This document shows, in pieces, positions 51,674 to 59,693 of a DNA stretch of 64,000 nt. The translations under genes and the position numbers were made by a program. Each line of letters starts with the position of its first letter. Positions within the stretch are counted from its first letter, which is position 1. The notes beneath the pieces were generated by a model. That model did not search any database and was not told the DNA's origin. It saw only the letters and a list, made by a program, of their open reading frames with translations. Source of the DNA: Chthonobacter albigriseus (GTDB lineage Bacteria; Pseudomonadota; Alphaproteobacteria; Rhizobiales; Pleomorphomonadaceae); assembly GCF_013839445.1 (NCBI RefSeq), contig NZ_JACDIT010000008.1:1-64000 (forward strand), given 5' to 3'.

Positions 51674-52915
51674 ATGAAGATCCGGACCATGGCCGGGCTG
51701 CCGCTGGCAGCCCTGACGGGCAGCCTATTGCTCGGCGTCACCGCCGCCACAGCCGCCGACCCGATCAAGATCGGCGTGCTGGAAGACCAGTCGGGCGACT
51801 TCGCCGCCGCGACGCTCGTCAAGGTGCACGCCATCGAACTGGCCACCGAGGAGATCAACAAGGCAGGCGGCATCGCCGGGCGGCCGATCGAGCTGGTGGT
51901 CTACGACACCCAGTCCGACAACACCCGCTACCAGGAGTTCATGCGCCGCGTGCTCCAGCGCGACAAGGTGGACGTGGTGTTCGCCGGCTTCTCGTCGGCC
52001 TCCCGCGAGGCCTACCGGCCGATCGTCAACCAGTTCGACGGCTTCGCCTTCTACAACAACCAGTATGAAGGCGGCGTCTGCGACGCCAACATGGTGGTCA
52101 CCGGCGCTGTGCCCGAGCAGCAGTTCTCCACGCTCATCCCATGGATGATGGAGACCTACGGCAAGAAGGTCTACACGATCGCGGCCGACTACAACTTCGG
52201 CCAGATCTCGGCGGAATGGGTGCGCAACATCGTCAAGGAGAACGGCGGCGAGATGGTCGGCGAGGAGTTCATCCCGCTCGGCGTGTCGCAGTTCTCGCAG
52301 ACGATCCAGAACATCCAGAGCGCCAAGCCCGACTTTGTGGTGACCCTCCTGGTCGGCACGGCCCAGGCCTCCTACTACGAGCAGGCGGCGGCCGCGAGCG
52401 TCGGCCTGCCGATGGCCTCGTCGGTCAACGTCGGCCAGGGCTACGAGCACAAGCGCTTCACGCCGCCGTCGCTGAAGGACATGTACGTCACCACCAACTA
52501 CATCGAAGAGGTGGACAGCCCCGCCTCCAAGGCCTTCCTGGATAAGTTCCGCGCGAAGTTCCCGGACGAGCCCTACGTCAACCAGGAAGCGGCGAACTCC
52601 TACATCGCCATCAACCTCTACAAGCAGATGGTGGAGCGGGCCGGCGGCTCGACCGCCCGGGAAGACCTGCGCAAGGTGATCGCCGCCGGCGACGTCTGCT
52701 TCGACGGGCCGTCGGGCAAGGTCTGCCTGGATCCGAAGAGCCAGCACATGTCGCACACCATCTTCCTGGCGAAGGTGAACGACACCCACGGCATCGAATT
52801 CCCGAAGGTGTGGGAAGACATCAAGCCGTACTGGCTGGGCGATGCCGGCTGCGACCTCACCAAGAACGATCCGAGCGAGCAGTACACCCCCTCGAACCCG
52901 CCGCCGAAGCCCTGA
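51674..52915 (+). CDS. urtA: Urea/short-chain-amide ABC transporter substrate-binding protein
   Basis: A 413-residue periplasmic binding protein with a signal peptide (MKIRTMAGLPLAALTGSLLLG..., cleavage near ATAA-DP). The fold resembles UrtA/FmdD: IKIGVLEDQSGDFAAATLVKVHAIELATEEIN, YDTQSDNTRYQEFMRR, NNQYEGGVCDANMV. The paralogy with cytoplasmic AmiC in the same operon is clear, so import and sensing may recognise the same ligand. Urea versus formamide or acetamide cannot be settled from sequence; the downstream amidase favours an amide. Confidence 0.9.
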   Translation: MKIRTMAGLPLAALTGSLLLGVTAATAADPIKIGVLEDQSGDFAAATLVKVHAIELATEEINKAGGIAGRPIELVVYDTQSDNTRYQEFMRRVLQRDKVDVVFAGFSSASREAYRPIVNQFDGFAFYNNQYEGGVCDANMVVTGAVPEQQFSTLIPWMMETYGKKVYTIAADYNFGQISAEWVRNIVKENGGEMVGEEFIPLGVSQFSQTIQNIQSAKPDFVVTLLVGTAQASYYEQAAAASVGLPMASSVNVGQGYEHKRFTPPSLKDMYVTTNYIEEVDSPASKAFLDKFRAKFPDEPYVNQEAANSYIAINLYKQMVERAGGSTAREDLRKVIAAGDVCFDGPSGKVCLDPKSQHMSHTIFLAKVNDTHGIEFPKVWEDIKPYWLGDAGCDLTKNDPSEQYTPSNPPPKP

Positions 52916-52935
52916 TCGGCTGAAGGCCTCGACAC

Positions 52936-52964
52936 CGGCCGCCGGGCGATCCGTCCGGCGGCCG
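52936..52964 (+). other. Intercistronic hairpin between urtA and urtB
   Basis: A perfect 10-bp stem (CGGCCGCCGG with complement, 52936-52945 and 52955-52964) and 9-nt loop with no T-run. It follows a binding-protein gene, as does the hairpin after pstS, and probably raises the binding-protein to permease ratio. Confidence 0.6.
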
Positions 52965-53022
52965 ACGCCGAACCCGTTCCCACCGTCGACCGCCGCTCCT
53001 CCGTAAAAGGACGATCCCCACC

Positions 53023-53895
53023 ATGGATGCGCTGGGCGCGATCTTCGCGTCGCTCTACCAGTTCGGCGACGCGTTCGCCTTCCTCGTGCTGTCGGCCTGC
53101 GGCCTTGCGATCATCTTCGGGATGATGGGGGTCATCAACCTGGCGCATGGCGAGTTCATCATGTGCGGCGCCTACGTGACGGTGATGGCGAACCGGGCGG
53201 GATTGCCGCTGCCGGTCGCCGTGCTGGCCGGTGCCGTCGTGGCAGGCGCCATCGGAGTGCTGGTGGAGAGGCTGGTGATCCGCCATCTCTACGCCCGGCC
53301 GCTCGACACGATCGTGGCGACCTGGGGCATCAGCCTGATCGCCACGCAGGGAACGCTGATCGTGCTCGGCTCCACGATGACCGGCGTCGGCACGCCGCTC
53401 GGCAGCTTCGAACTCGCCGGCAACTCCTACTCGACCTATCGGCTGGTGCTGATGGGTTCGGCGGTGGCGGTGCTCGTGCTGCTCTACCTGTTCTTCAACA
53501 AGACCCGGTTCGGCGTGCTCGCCCGAGCGACCATCCAGGTGCCGCACATGGCCGAGGCGCTCGGCGTCGACACGCGGCTGATCTACGCGATGACCTTCGG
53601 CATCGGCGCAGGGCTTGCCGGTCTCACCGGCGGGCTCTATGCGCCGACCATGACGATGGTGCCGACGATGGGCACGACGTTCATCATGGAGGCCTTCGTG
53701 ACGGTGGTGGTCGGCGGGGCGGACGTGTTCCTCGGCACCGCGCCGGCGGCGGCGGCGCTCGCCATCGTCAAGGCGTCGCTGACCTCCTGGTACGGCCAGC
53801 TGTTCGGCCAGATCGGGCTGCTGATCGCCGTGATCCTGGTGATCCGCCTGCTGCCGCGCGGCGTTTCCGGCTTCCTCCTGAGGGAGCGCGCATGA
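53023..53895 (+). CDS. urtB: Branched-chain-type ABC permease (UrtB/LivH)
   Basis: A 290-residue inner-membrane permease of the LivH family with about eight helices. Family segments include GMMGVINLAHGEFIMCGAYV near residue 40, ATQGTLIVLGS, and MTFGIGAGLAGLTGGLYAP near residue 195, with the C-terminal LLPRGVSGFLLRERA. It overlaps the next permease gene by 4 bp (ATGA). Confidence 0.92.
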   Translation: MDALGAIFASLYQFGDAFAFLVLSACGLAIIFGMMGVINLAHGEFIMCGAYVTVMANRAGLPLPVAVLAGAVVAGAIGVLVERLVIRHLYARPLDTIVATWGISLIATQGTLIVLGSTMTGVGTPLGSFELAGNSYSTYRLVLMGSAVAVLVLLYLFFNKTRFGVLARATIQVPHMAEALGVDTRLIYAMTFGIGAGLAGLTGGLYAPTMTMVPTMGTTFIMEAFVTVVVGGADVFLGTAPAAAALAIVKASLTSWYGQLFGQIGLLIAVILVIRLLPRGVSGFLLRERA

Positions 53896-54974
53896 CGACC
53901 CCGCGCCGCACTTCGACCGGGTCGTTCCGCCGGCTCCTCGGCCGTCTGGAGGGCCCGCAGACCATGGGACGCGGCAAGGGCTTCTGGGCCGGCTTCGTCG
54001 TCGTTCTCATCGCCGCCTGCGGCTATCCGCTGACCACCGACGGCTACACGGTCGGCAACACGGTCTACTTCTTCAACTGGGTGTTCATGGCGCTCGGGCT
54101 CAGCCTGATCTGGGGCTACGGCGGCGCGCTCAGCTTCGGCCAGACCGCCTTCTTCGGGCTCGCCGGCTATGCCTACGGCATCCTCACCATCAACTTCGGC
54201 GACGCCTACGGCTTCACGATCCTGGCCACCCTGATCGCCGTTGCGGTCGCCGCCGCCTTCTCGGCCATGCTGGGCTACTTCCTGTTCTTCGGCCGGATCA
54301 GCGGGGTGTTCCTCGGCATCGTCACGCTCTCCGTGACGCTGGTGTTCGAGCGGTTCATGGCGCAGACCGCCGGTCCGGAATGGAAGGTCGGGGCCGCGCG
54401 GCTCAACGGCTTCAACGGGATGAGCGGCATGCCGCCGCTGACCATCCCGTGGCCGGGAGGCGACCTCGTGCTCTATCCGGACATCCAGCTCTACTACATC
54501 ACGCTCGCGCTGCTGGTGATCGTCTACCTCGGCCTCCGGATCCTGGTGAACTCGCGGTTCGGCAACGTCCTCGTGGCGATCCGGGAGAACCCGGAGCGGG
54601 CCGAGATGCTTGGCTACGACGTGCGCAAGTACCAGCTCGGCGCCTTCGTCATCGGAGCGGCCCTCGCCGGGCTGTCCGGGGTGCTCTACACCACCTGGGG
54701 CCAGTACATCACGCCGTCCAGCATGGGCATTACGGCCGCCGCCCTGCCGATCATCTGGGTGGCGGTGGGTGGCCGATCCGATCTCACAGCCACGGTGATC
54801 GGCACGCTGGTGGTGCTGGCGGTGTTCCAGGCGCTCACCATCTACGGCAGCCAGTATGCCCTCGTGGTGATGGGCGCCTTCCTGGTCGTCACGGTCCTCA
54901 TTGCCCCGGAAGGCGTGATCATGCTGATCGCCCGCCGCATCGGCCGCCTGCTCGGCCGGGGAGGAAAGGCATGA
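53892..54974 (+). CDS. urtC: Branched-chain-type ABC permease (UrtC/LivM)
   Basis: A 360-residue LivM-family permease, partner of UrtB. Start at 53892 (MTTPRRTSTGSF) in the ATGA overlap. A cytoplasmic N-terminus of about 30 residues precedes the helices. Segments LSLIWGYGGALSFGQTAFFGLAGYAYG, the IRENPERAEMLGYDVRKYQLGAFVIGAALAG loop contacting the ATPase, and TVLIAPEGVIMLI are characteristic. It overlaps urtD by 4 bp. Confidence 0.92.
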   Translation: MTTPRRTSTGSFRRLLGRLEGPQTMGRGKGFWAGFVVVLIAACGYPLTTDGYTVGNTVYFFNWVFMALGLSLIWGYGGALSFGQTAFFGLAGYAYGILTINFGDAYGFTILATLIAVAVAAAFSAMLGYFLFFGRISGVFLGIVTLSVTLVFERFMAQTAGPEWKVGAARLNGFNGMSGMPPLTIPWPGGDLVLYPDIQLYYITLALLVIVYLGLRILVNSRFGNVLVAIRENPERAEMLGYDVRKYQLGAFVIGAALAGLSGVLYTTWGQYITPSSMGITAAALPIIWVAVGGRSDLTATVIGTLVVLAVFQALTIYGSQYALVVMGAFLVVTVLIAPEGVIMLIARRIGRLLGRGGKA

Positions 54975-55687
54975 GCCTGCTCCAGACGGAAAACCTCAAC
55001 AAGCACTTCGGCGGCCTCCATGTGACCGCCGACGTGAACTTCACTCTGACCCCCGGCGAGGTGCACTGCCTGATCGGCCCGAACGGGGCCGGGAAGAGCA
55101 CCTTCTTCCGGCTGCTCCTTGGCGAGCACAAGCCGTCGAGCGGCCGCATCCTGTTCGACGGGGAGGACATCACCCACCTCAAGCCCTTCCAGCGGATCCG
55201 CAAGGGCATGAGCGTCAAATTCCAGGTGCCCGGCATCTTCAAGGCACTCACCGCGGCGCACAACCTGGAGATCGCGCTGCAGGACCACACCGCACCCGGT
55301 GCCCTGCAGGAGGAGATCGACCGGCTGCTCGCCTTCCTGCGGCTGGAGGATTCGCGCGGGATGGAAGCCGGCAACCTCAGCCACGGCCAGAAGCAGTGGC
55401 TGGAGATCGGCATGGCGATCGCCCTGAAGCCGCGCCTCCTTCTGCTCGACGAGCCGACAGCCGGCATGTCGCCCGACGAGACCTTTGCCACCGGCGAGAT
55501 CGTCCGGGCCCTGCAGGCGGACGGTGTGACGGTGCTTGCCGTGGAGCACGACATGGCCTTCGTGCGGCAGGTCGCCGACCAGGTCACCGTGCTCCACTTC
55601 GGCCGGATCTTCGCGCAGGGCTCGATCGACGCGATCGTCGCCGACGAGCGGGTGGCTGCCATCTACCTCGGAGAGGTCCATGCGTAG
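54971..55687 (+). CDS. urtD: ABC transporter ATP-binding protein (UrtD/LivG)
   Basis: A 238-residue ATPase of the LivG type. Walker A LIGPNGAGKSTFFRLL, signature NLSHGQKQWLEIGMAIA (typical UrtD, with SHGQ instead of SGGQ), Walker B LLLLDEPTAGMSPDE and switch AVEHDMAFVRQVAD are intact. Its start overlaps the urtC stop by 4 bp and its end overlaps urtE by 8 bp. Confidence 0.94.
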   Translation: MSLLQTENLNKHFGGLHVTADVNFTLTPGEVHCLIGPNGAGKSTFFRLLLGEHKPSSGRILFDGEDITHLKPFQRIRKGMSVKFQVPGIFKALTAAHNLEIALQDHTAPGALQEEIDRLLAFLRLEDSRGMEAGNLSHGQKQWLEIGMAIALKPRLLLLDEPTAGMSPDETFATGEIVRALQADGVTVLAVEHDMAFVRQVADQVTVLHFGRIFAQGSIDAIVADERVAAIYLGEVHA

Positions 55688-56393
55688 GGAAGTGATCCTG
55701 ACGACGAGGGACCTGAAGGCCGGCTACGGCGGCAAGCCCGTCCTGCAGGGCGTCGACTTCACGGTGCGACACGGCGAGATCGTTGCGGTGATCGGGCGCA
55801 ACGGCGTCGGCAAGTCGACGCTGATGAAGGCGCTGATCGGCCTTTTGCCAACCAACAGCGGTTCGATCCTGTTCAACGACGCGCCGATCGAGGCGCTGCC
55901 GGCCAGCAAGCGCGCCCGGCTCGGAATCGGCTACGTGCCGCAAGGGCGCGACGTGTTTCCGCGGATGACCGTAGAGGAGAACCTCAAGGTCGGGGTGCAG
56001 ATCCGCGGCACGGCGGGACCGGAGGATTTCGAGCGGATCTACACGGCCTTTCCGATCCTGAAGGAACGCCGGACCCAGCGCGCGGGCACCCTGTCCGGCG
56101 GCCAGCAGCAGCAGCTGGCGATCGGACGGGTGATGATCAGCTCGCCGGCGCTGGTGCTGCTCGACGAGCCCTCCGAAGGCATCCAGCCGTCGATCGTGCA
56201 GGACATCAGCCGCACGATCCGGGCGATGAACGAGGCCACGGGCGTGACCATCGTTTTCGTGGAACAGAACCTCGACATGATCCGGGCCACCGCGCAACGC
56301 TGCTATGTGATGGACAAGGGCCGGATCGTCGCTGAAATCGCGGCGCACGACCTGGACGACCGGGATGCCGTGCGCCGCTACCTCGCGGTCTAG
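55680..56393 (+). CDS. urtE: ABC transporter ATP-binding protein (UrtE/LivF)
   Basis: A 237-residue LivF-type ATPase. Walker A VIGRNGVGKSTLMKALIG, LPTNSGSILFN, the LivF-typical GIGYVPQGRDVFPRMTVEENL, signature TLSGGQQQQLAIGR, Walker B LVLLDEPSEGIQPS and VFVEQNLDMIRATA are present. It completes the five-gene transporter; the formamidase gene follows after 49 bp. Confidence 0.94.
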   Translation: MRREVILTTRDLKAGYGGKPVLQGVDFTVRHGEIVAVIGRNGVGKSTLMKALIGLLPTNSGSILFNDAPIEALPASKRARLGIGYVPQGRDVFPRMTVEENLKVGVQIRGTAGPEDFERIYTAFPILKERRTQRAGTLSGGQQQQLAIGRVMISSPALVLLDEPSEGIQPSIVQDISRTIRAMNEATGVTIVFVEQNLDMIRATAQRCYVMDKGRIVAEIAAHDLDDRDAVRRYLAV

Positions 56394-56442
56394 TGCGTCC
56401 AAGAACTTGCAAACCCCAAGGGAAACGACAGGAGAAGCTCCC

Positions 56443-57435
56443 ATGTCATGGCTTGAAGGCTCGATCATGGCCCGCCGCGGCGTCGCAAAGGGGGAGGAAC
56501 GATCGGTCCACTCCATCACCGAAGCGACCCAGGGGAAGTACCACTACGTCTACGGTCCCTATGTGAGCCCGGTCCTGACCGTGAAACCGGGCGCGGTGAT
56601 CTCGGTGGAGACGCACGACGCCTTCGAGGGGAAGATCACCTCGGAAAGCGACAAGCCGTCGGAGATCCTGAACTTCCCCTACCTCAACCCGCAGAACGGG
56701 CCGATCTTCGTGGAAGGGGCGGAGAAGGGCGACGTGATCGCCATCCGCATCAAGGAGATCCGTCCGCGAGGGCCGCAGCCGGCCGGCACCACCTGCCTGA
56801 TCCCCGAGTTCGGCGGGCTGGTGGGGACCGGCGACACAGCCATGCTCAACCCGCCGCTGCCGGAGCGGGTGAAGAAGGTGGAGGTCGACCCGGTCAAGGG
56901 CGTCAAGTGGAGCGACAAGATCACGATCCCCTACGAGCCGTTCATCGGCACGCTCGGGGTGTCGCCGGAGATCGAGGCGATCACCTCGCTGCAGCCGGAC
57001 TACTACGGCGGCAACATGGACCTGCCTGACGTGGCGCCGGACTCGGTGGTCTACTTCCCCGTGAACACCAAGGGCGGCTACGTCTATCTCGGCGATTGCC
57101 ATGCGGCGCAGGGCGACGGAGAACTCTGCGGCGTGGCGATCGAGCACCCGACGGTGACGACCGTCCACCTCGACCTGATCAAGGGCTGGTCGTTCAAGTG
57201 GCCGCGGCTGGAGAATGAGCGGTTCATCATGACCATCGGCTCCGGACGGCCGCTGGAGGACGCGGCCCGCATCGCCTATCGCGAGCTGACGCGCTGGATG
57301 GCGGCCGACTACGGCTTCGACGAACTCGACGCCTACATGCTGCTGACGCAGGCCGGCCGCGCCCGGCTCGGCAACATGGTGGACCCGAAGTACACGATCG
57401 GCGCTTCGATCCTGAAGACCTACCTGACCGCCTGA
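56443..57435 (+). CDS. fmdA: Acetamidase/formamidase family amidohydrolase
   Basis: A 330-residue enzyme of the acetamidase/formamidase (FmdA_AmdA) family, which hydrolyses short aliphatic amides to ammonia and the acid. The start at 56443 (MSWLEGSIMARRG) follows CAGGAGAAG. Family blocks: VKPGAVISVETHDAFEG, NPQNGPIFVEGAEKGDVIAIRI, GGNMDLPDV and the metal/active-site region VYLGDCHAAQGDGELCGVAIE. It is shorter than the ~400-residue Methylophilus FmdA, mainly at the N- and C-termini. As last gene of amiCR-urtABCDE it gives the operon its likely purpose: nitrogen from formamide or a similar amide. Confidence 0.9.
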   Translation: MSWLEGSIMARRGVAKGEERSVHSITEATQGKYHYVYGPYVSPVLTVKPGAVISVETHDAFEGKITSESDKPSEILNFPYLNPQNGPIFVEGAEKGDVIAIRIKEIRPRGPQPAGTTCLIPEFGGLVGTGDTAMLNPPLPERVKKVEVDPVKGVKWSDKITIPYEPFIGTLGVSPEIEAITSLQPDYYGGNMDLPDVAPDSVVYFPVNTKGGYVYLGDCHAAQGDGELCGVAIEHPTVTTVHLDLIKGWSFKWPRLENERFIMTIGSGRPLEDAARIAYRELTRWMAADYGFDELDAYMLLTQAGRARLGNMVDPKYTIGASILKTYLTA

Positions 57436-57478
57436 CGGACGGGACCTTCAACAAAGACAAACGACCGCGATCGAGAAG

Positions 57479-57515
57479 GAAGCGGCGGCGACCGTCACCC
57501 CGGCGCCGCCGCTTC
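57479..57515. terminator. Hairpin between convergent fmdA and iolG
   Basis: A perfect 12-bp stem (GAAGCGGCGGCG with complement, 57479-57490 and 57504-57515) with a 13-nt loop, between two converging genes. There is no T-run, but the position suggests shared termination. Confidence 0.6.
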
Positions 57516-57536
57516 GATTCCAGGATCCTTGCGGGT

Positions 57537-58526
57537 TCAGAGCGTCACGACCCGCTTTTCCGTTGCGCTGAGCACGGCCGCCTCGGCGATAAGGAGCGCC
57601 TTCAGGCCGTCCTCGCCCGAGGGGGCGAGCGGAGCGTCGCCGCTCACGCCCTTGAGGAAGGCGGCGATCTCGTTGGCGTAGGCCTGGGTGTAGCGGGTCA
57701 TGAAGAAGTCGAGCAGCGGATCGCGGCGGTAGCCGTCCGCGTCGGCGACCTCGACGGTGGTGGCGCGCAGGTTTTCCGCGGAGACCATGCCCTTGGAGCC
57801 GAGCACCTCGATCCGCTGATCGTAGCCGTAGCTGGCGCGGCGCGAGTTGGAGATCTGGCAGATCCGCCCCGAGGCGGTGGTCAGCACCACGGAGGCGCTG
57901 TCGACGTCGCCGAGTTCGCCGATCTTCCTGTCGACCAGCACGGAGGCGGCGGCGTAGACAGTCACCGGTTCCTCGCCGAGAAGGAAGCGAGCCATGTCGA
58001 AGTCGTGGATCGTCATGTCCCGGAACATGCCGCCGGAGCGCGGGATGTAGTCGAACGGCGGCGGGCCCGGATCGCGGGAGGTGATGGAGACCATCTCCAC
58101 ATCGCCGACGACGCCGGCGTCGATGCGGCGGCGCACTTCCATGAAGTTGGGATCGAAGCGCCGGTTGAAGCCAACCATCAGCTTGGCGCCGGTCTCCTCG
58201 ACGACGGCGAGGCATTCCCGGACGCGGGACACGGAGAGGTCGACGGGCTTCTCGCAGAAGATCGCCTTGCCGGCCCTGGCCGCCTGCTCGATCATGGTCG
58301 CGTGCAGGTCGGTGGGCGTGGTGATCAGCACGGCGTCGATGTCGCTGGCGCCCATGATGTCGTCGACGTCGCGGACCTCTGCGCCGTACTGACCGGCGAG
58401 CGCCGCGGCCGCCTCCGGGAAGGCATCGGCCACGGCGACCAGGCGCGCGCCGGGGTTGGAGGCGATCGCCCCGCCATGCACCTTGCCGATGCGCCCGGCG
58501 CCGAGAAGTCCCAGTCTTACGGTCAT
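57537..58526 (-). CDS. iolG: Inositol 2-dehydrogenase
   Basis: A 329-residue Gfo/Idh/MocA-family dehydrogenase that oxidises myo-inositol to scyllo-inosose. NAD-binding LGLLGAGRIGKVHGGAIA, the EKPVDLS motif with catalytic Lys, and FDMARFLLGEEPVTVYA are present. Length is normal. Transcribed divergently from iolR across a gap that holds an IolR-type operator, so it belongs to the same regulon as iolC-iolD-iolE. Confidence 0.93.
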   Translation of the reverse strand: MTVRLGLLGAGRIGKVHGGAIASNPGARLVAVADAFPEAAAALAGQYGAEVRDVDDIMGASDIDAVLITTPTDLHATMIEQAARAGKAIFCEKPVDLSVSRVRECLAVVEETGAKLMVGFNRRFDPNFMEVRRRIDAGVVGDVEMVSITSRDPGPPPFDYIPRSGGMFRDMTIHDFDMARFLLGEEPVTVYAAASVLVDRKIGELGDVDSASVVLTTASGRICQISNSRRASYGYDQRIEVLGSKGMVSAENLRATTVEVADADGYRRDPLLDFFMTRYTQAYANEIAAFLKGVSGDAPLAPSGEDGLKALLIAEAAVLSATEKRVVTL

Positions 58527-58596
58527 GCTGCTCTCTCATCCCCCGCGGCCGGCGCGAGCCGGGATACGGAACCAGTTTACTATTTTTGACGATTGT

Positions 58597-58610
58597 GGAA
58601 TTGGTATTCT
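58597..58610. promoter_or_regulatory. IolR operator candidate between iolG and iolR
   Basis: GGAA-TTGGTA-TTCT, one base from the GGAA-N6-TTCC motif described for the rhizobial inositol regulator IolR. It sits in the AT-rich middle of the divergent promoter region. A weaker half-site GGAACC begins at 58568. Confidence 0.55.
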
Positions 58611-58677
58611 GATTTCGGCGCGCGAGTCAAGCTGCGTTCCCGTGCGGACCCGGGCTGGCAGAGGGGGATGACGGGGC

Positions 58678-59541
58678 ATGGTCGACGACCTTGGAGATGG
58701 ATACCCGGCGATGAGCGAGGGCCTTCCTCCGCGCGACTTCCAGTCCCTTCGGGACCTGATGGTCAGCCGCCGGATCAAGCTGCCCAAGCGGCTGGCGCAG
58801 GTGGCGTCCTTCGCGATCGGTCATCCCGACGAGATCGCGTTCGGAACCGTCGCCAGCATCGCGGAGAAGGCCGACGTGCAGCCGTCGACGCTGGTGCGCT
58901 TCTCCCAGGCGATCGGCTTCCAGGGCTTCTCGGACCTGCAAGCGATCTTCCGCGAGCGGCTGCGCGACCGGGTGTCGACCTATGACGACCGGATCCGGCG
59001 CCTGCGGTCGGACACGAGCCCGGATTCGCGGACGGCGCAGCTTTTCGACGGCTTCTGCCAGGCGGCCAGTGCCTCGATCGCGGCCATGCACGACCGGATC
59101 GAGATCCGCACGATCGAGGCGGCGGCGCAGCGGCTGGCGGCGGCGGAGACGGTCTACCTGATCGCGCAACGGCGGTCCTACCCGGTCACCGCCTATATGA
59201 GCTACGCCTTCGGCAAGCTCGGCGTGAAGACGGTGCTCGTCGGGTCGGCGGCCGGGACCGATGCGGAGACGCTCTCCTTCGCCACGGACAAGGACGCAGC
59301 GGTCGCGATCAGCTTCACGCCTTATGCCTCCGCCACCCTCGCCCATGCCCGGCAGGTGGCACAGCGCGGCACGCCGCTGGTCGTCATCACCGACAGCCCG
59401 TTCAGCCCGCTGGTGGCGGACACGGACGTCTGGTTCGAGGTCGTGGAGGCGGACTTCCAGGGTTTTCGCTCGCTGTCCGCCACGCTCGCCCTGGCGATGA
59501 CGCTGACCGTCGCGGTGGCCGAGATCAGGGCGGACCAGTAA
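58678..59541 (+). CDS. iolR: RpiR-family transcriptional regulator (IolR-like)
   Basis: A 287-residue MurR/RpiR regulator. An N-terminal helix-turn-helix domain (about 15-90: LPKRLAQVASFAIGHPDEIAFGTVASIAEKADVQPSTLVRFSQAIGFQGFSDLQAIF) is joined to a SIS sugar-phosphate-binding domain (about 125-260: AAETVYLIAQRRSYPVTAYMSYAFGKLGV; AISFTPYASATL). Start at ATG 58678 with GGGGG upstream; ATG 58711 is possible. In rhizobia IolR represses iol genes until a phosphorylated inositol intermediate appears; the location and operators fit that role. Confidence 0.88.
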   Translation: MVDDLGDGYPAMSEGLPPRDFQSLRDLMVSRRIKLPKRLAQVASFAIGHPDEIAFGTVASIAEKADVQPSTLVRFSQAIGFQGFSDLQAIFRERLRDRVSTYDDRIRRLRSDTSPDSRTAQLFDGFCQAASASIAAMHDRIEIRTIEAAAQRLAAAETVYLIAQRRSYPVTAYMSYAFGKLGVKTVLVGSAAGTDAETLSFATDKDAAVAISFTPYASATLAHARQVAQRGTPLVVITDSPFSPLVADTDVWFEVVEADFQGFRSLSATLALAMTLTVAVAEIRADQ

Positions 59542-59557
59542 TGGAATGATTGTTCCA
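59542..59557 (+). promoter_or_regulatory. IolR operator upstream of iolC
   Basis: TGGAA-TGATTG-TTCCA is a perfect GGAA-N6-TTCC palindrome. It begins at the base after the iolR stop codon and lies 137 bp before iolC. A looser copy, GGAA (59571) with TTCC (59586), follows. Confidence 0.75.
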
Positions 59558-59693
59558 GATTGACGCGATCGGAAACGTGTGCTTCATTCCGACGCGATAA
59601 AGCTCCGCCACCCCACAGCTTGGCGCCGGTCCGTCCGGCCGGAGAGCGGCCATCCCGCCAAGCGCCCGAAGCGGACGGCGGACGGAGGATTCC

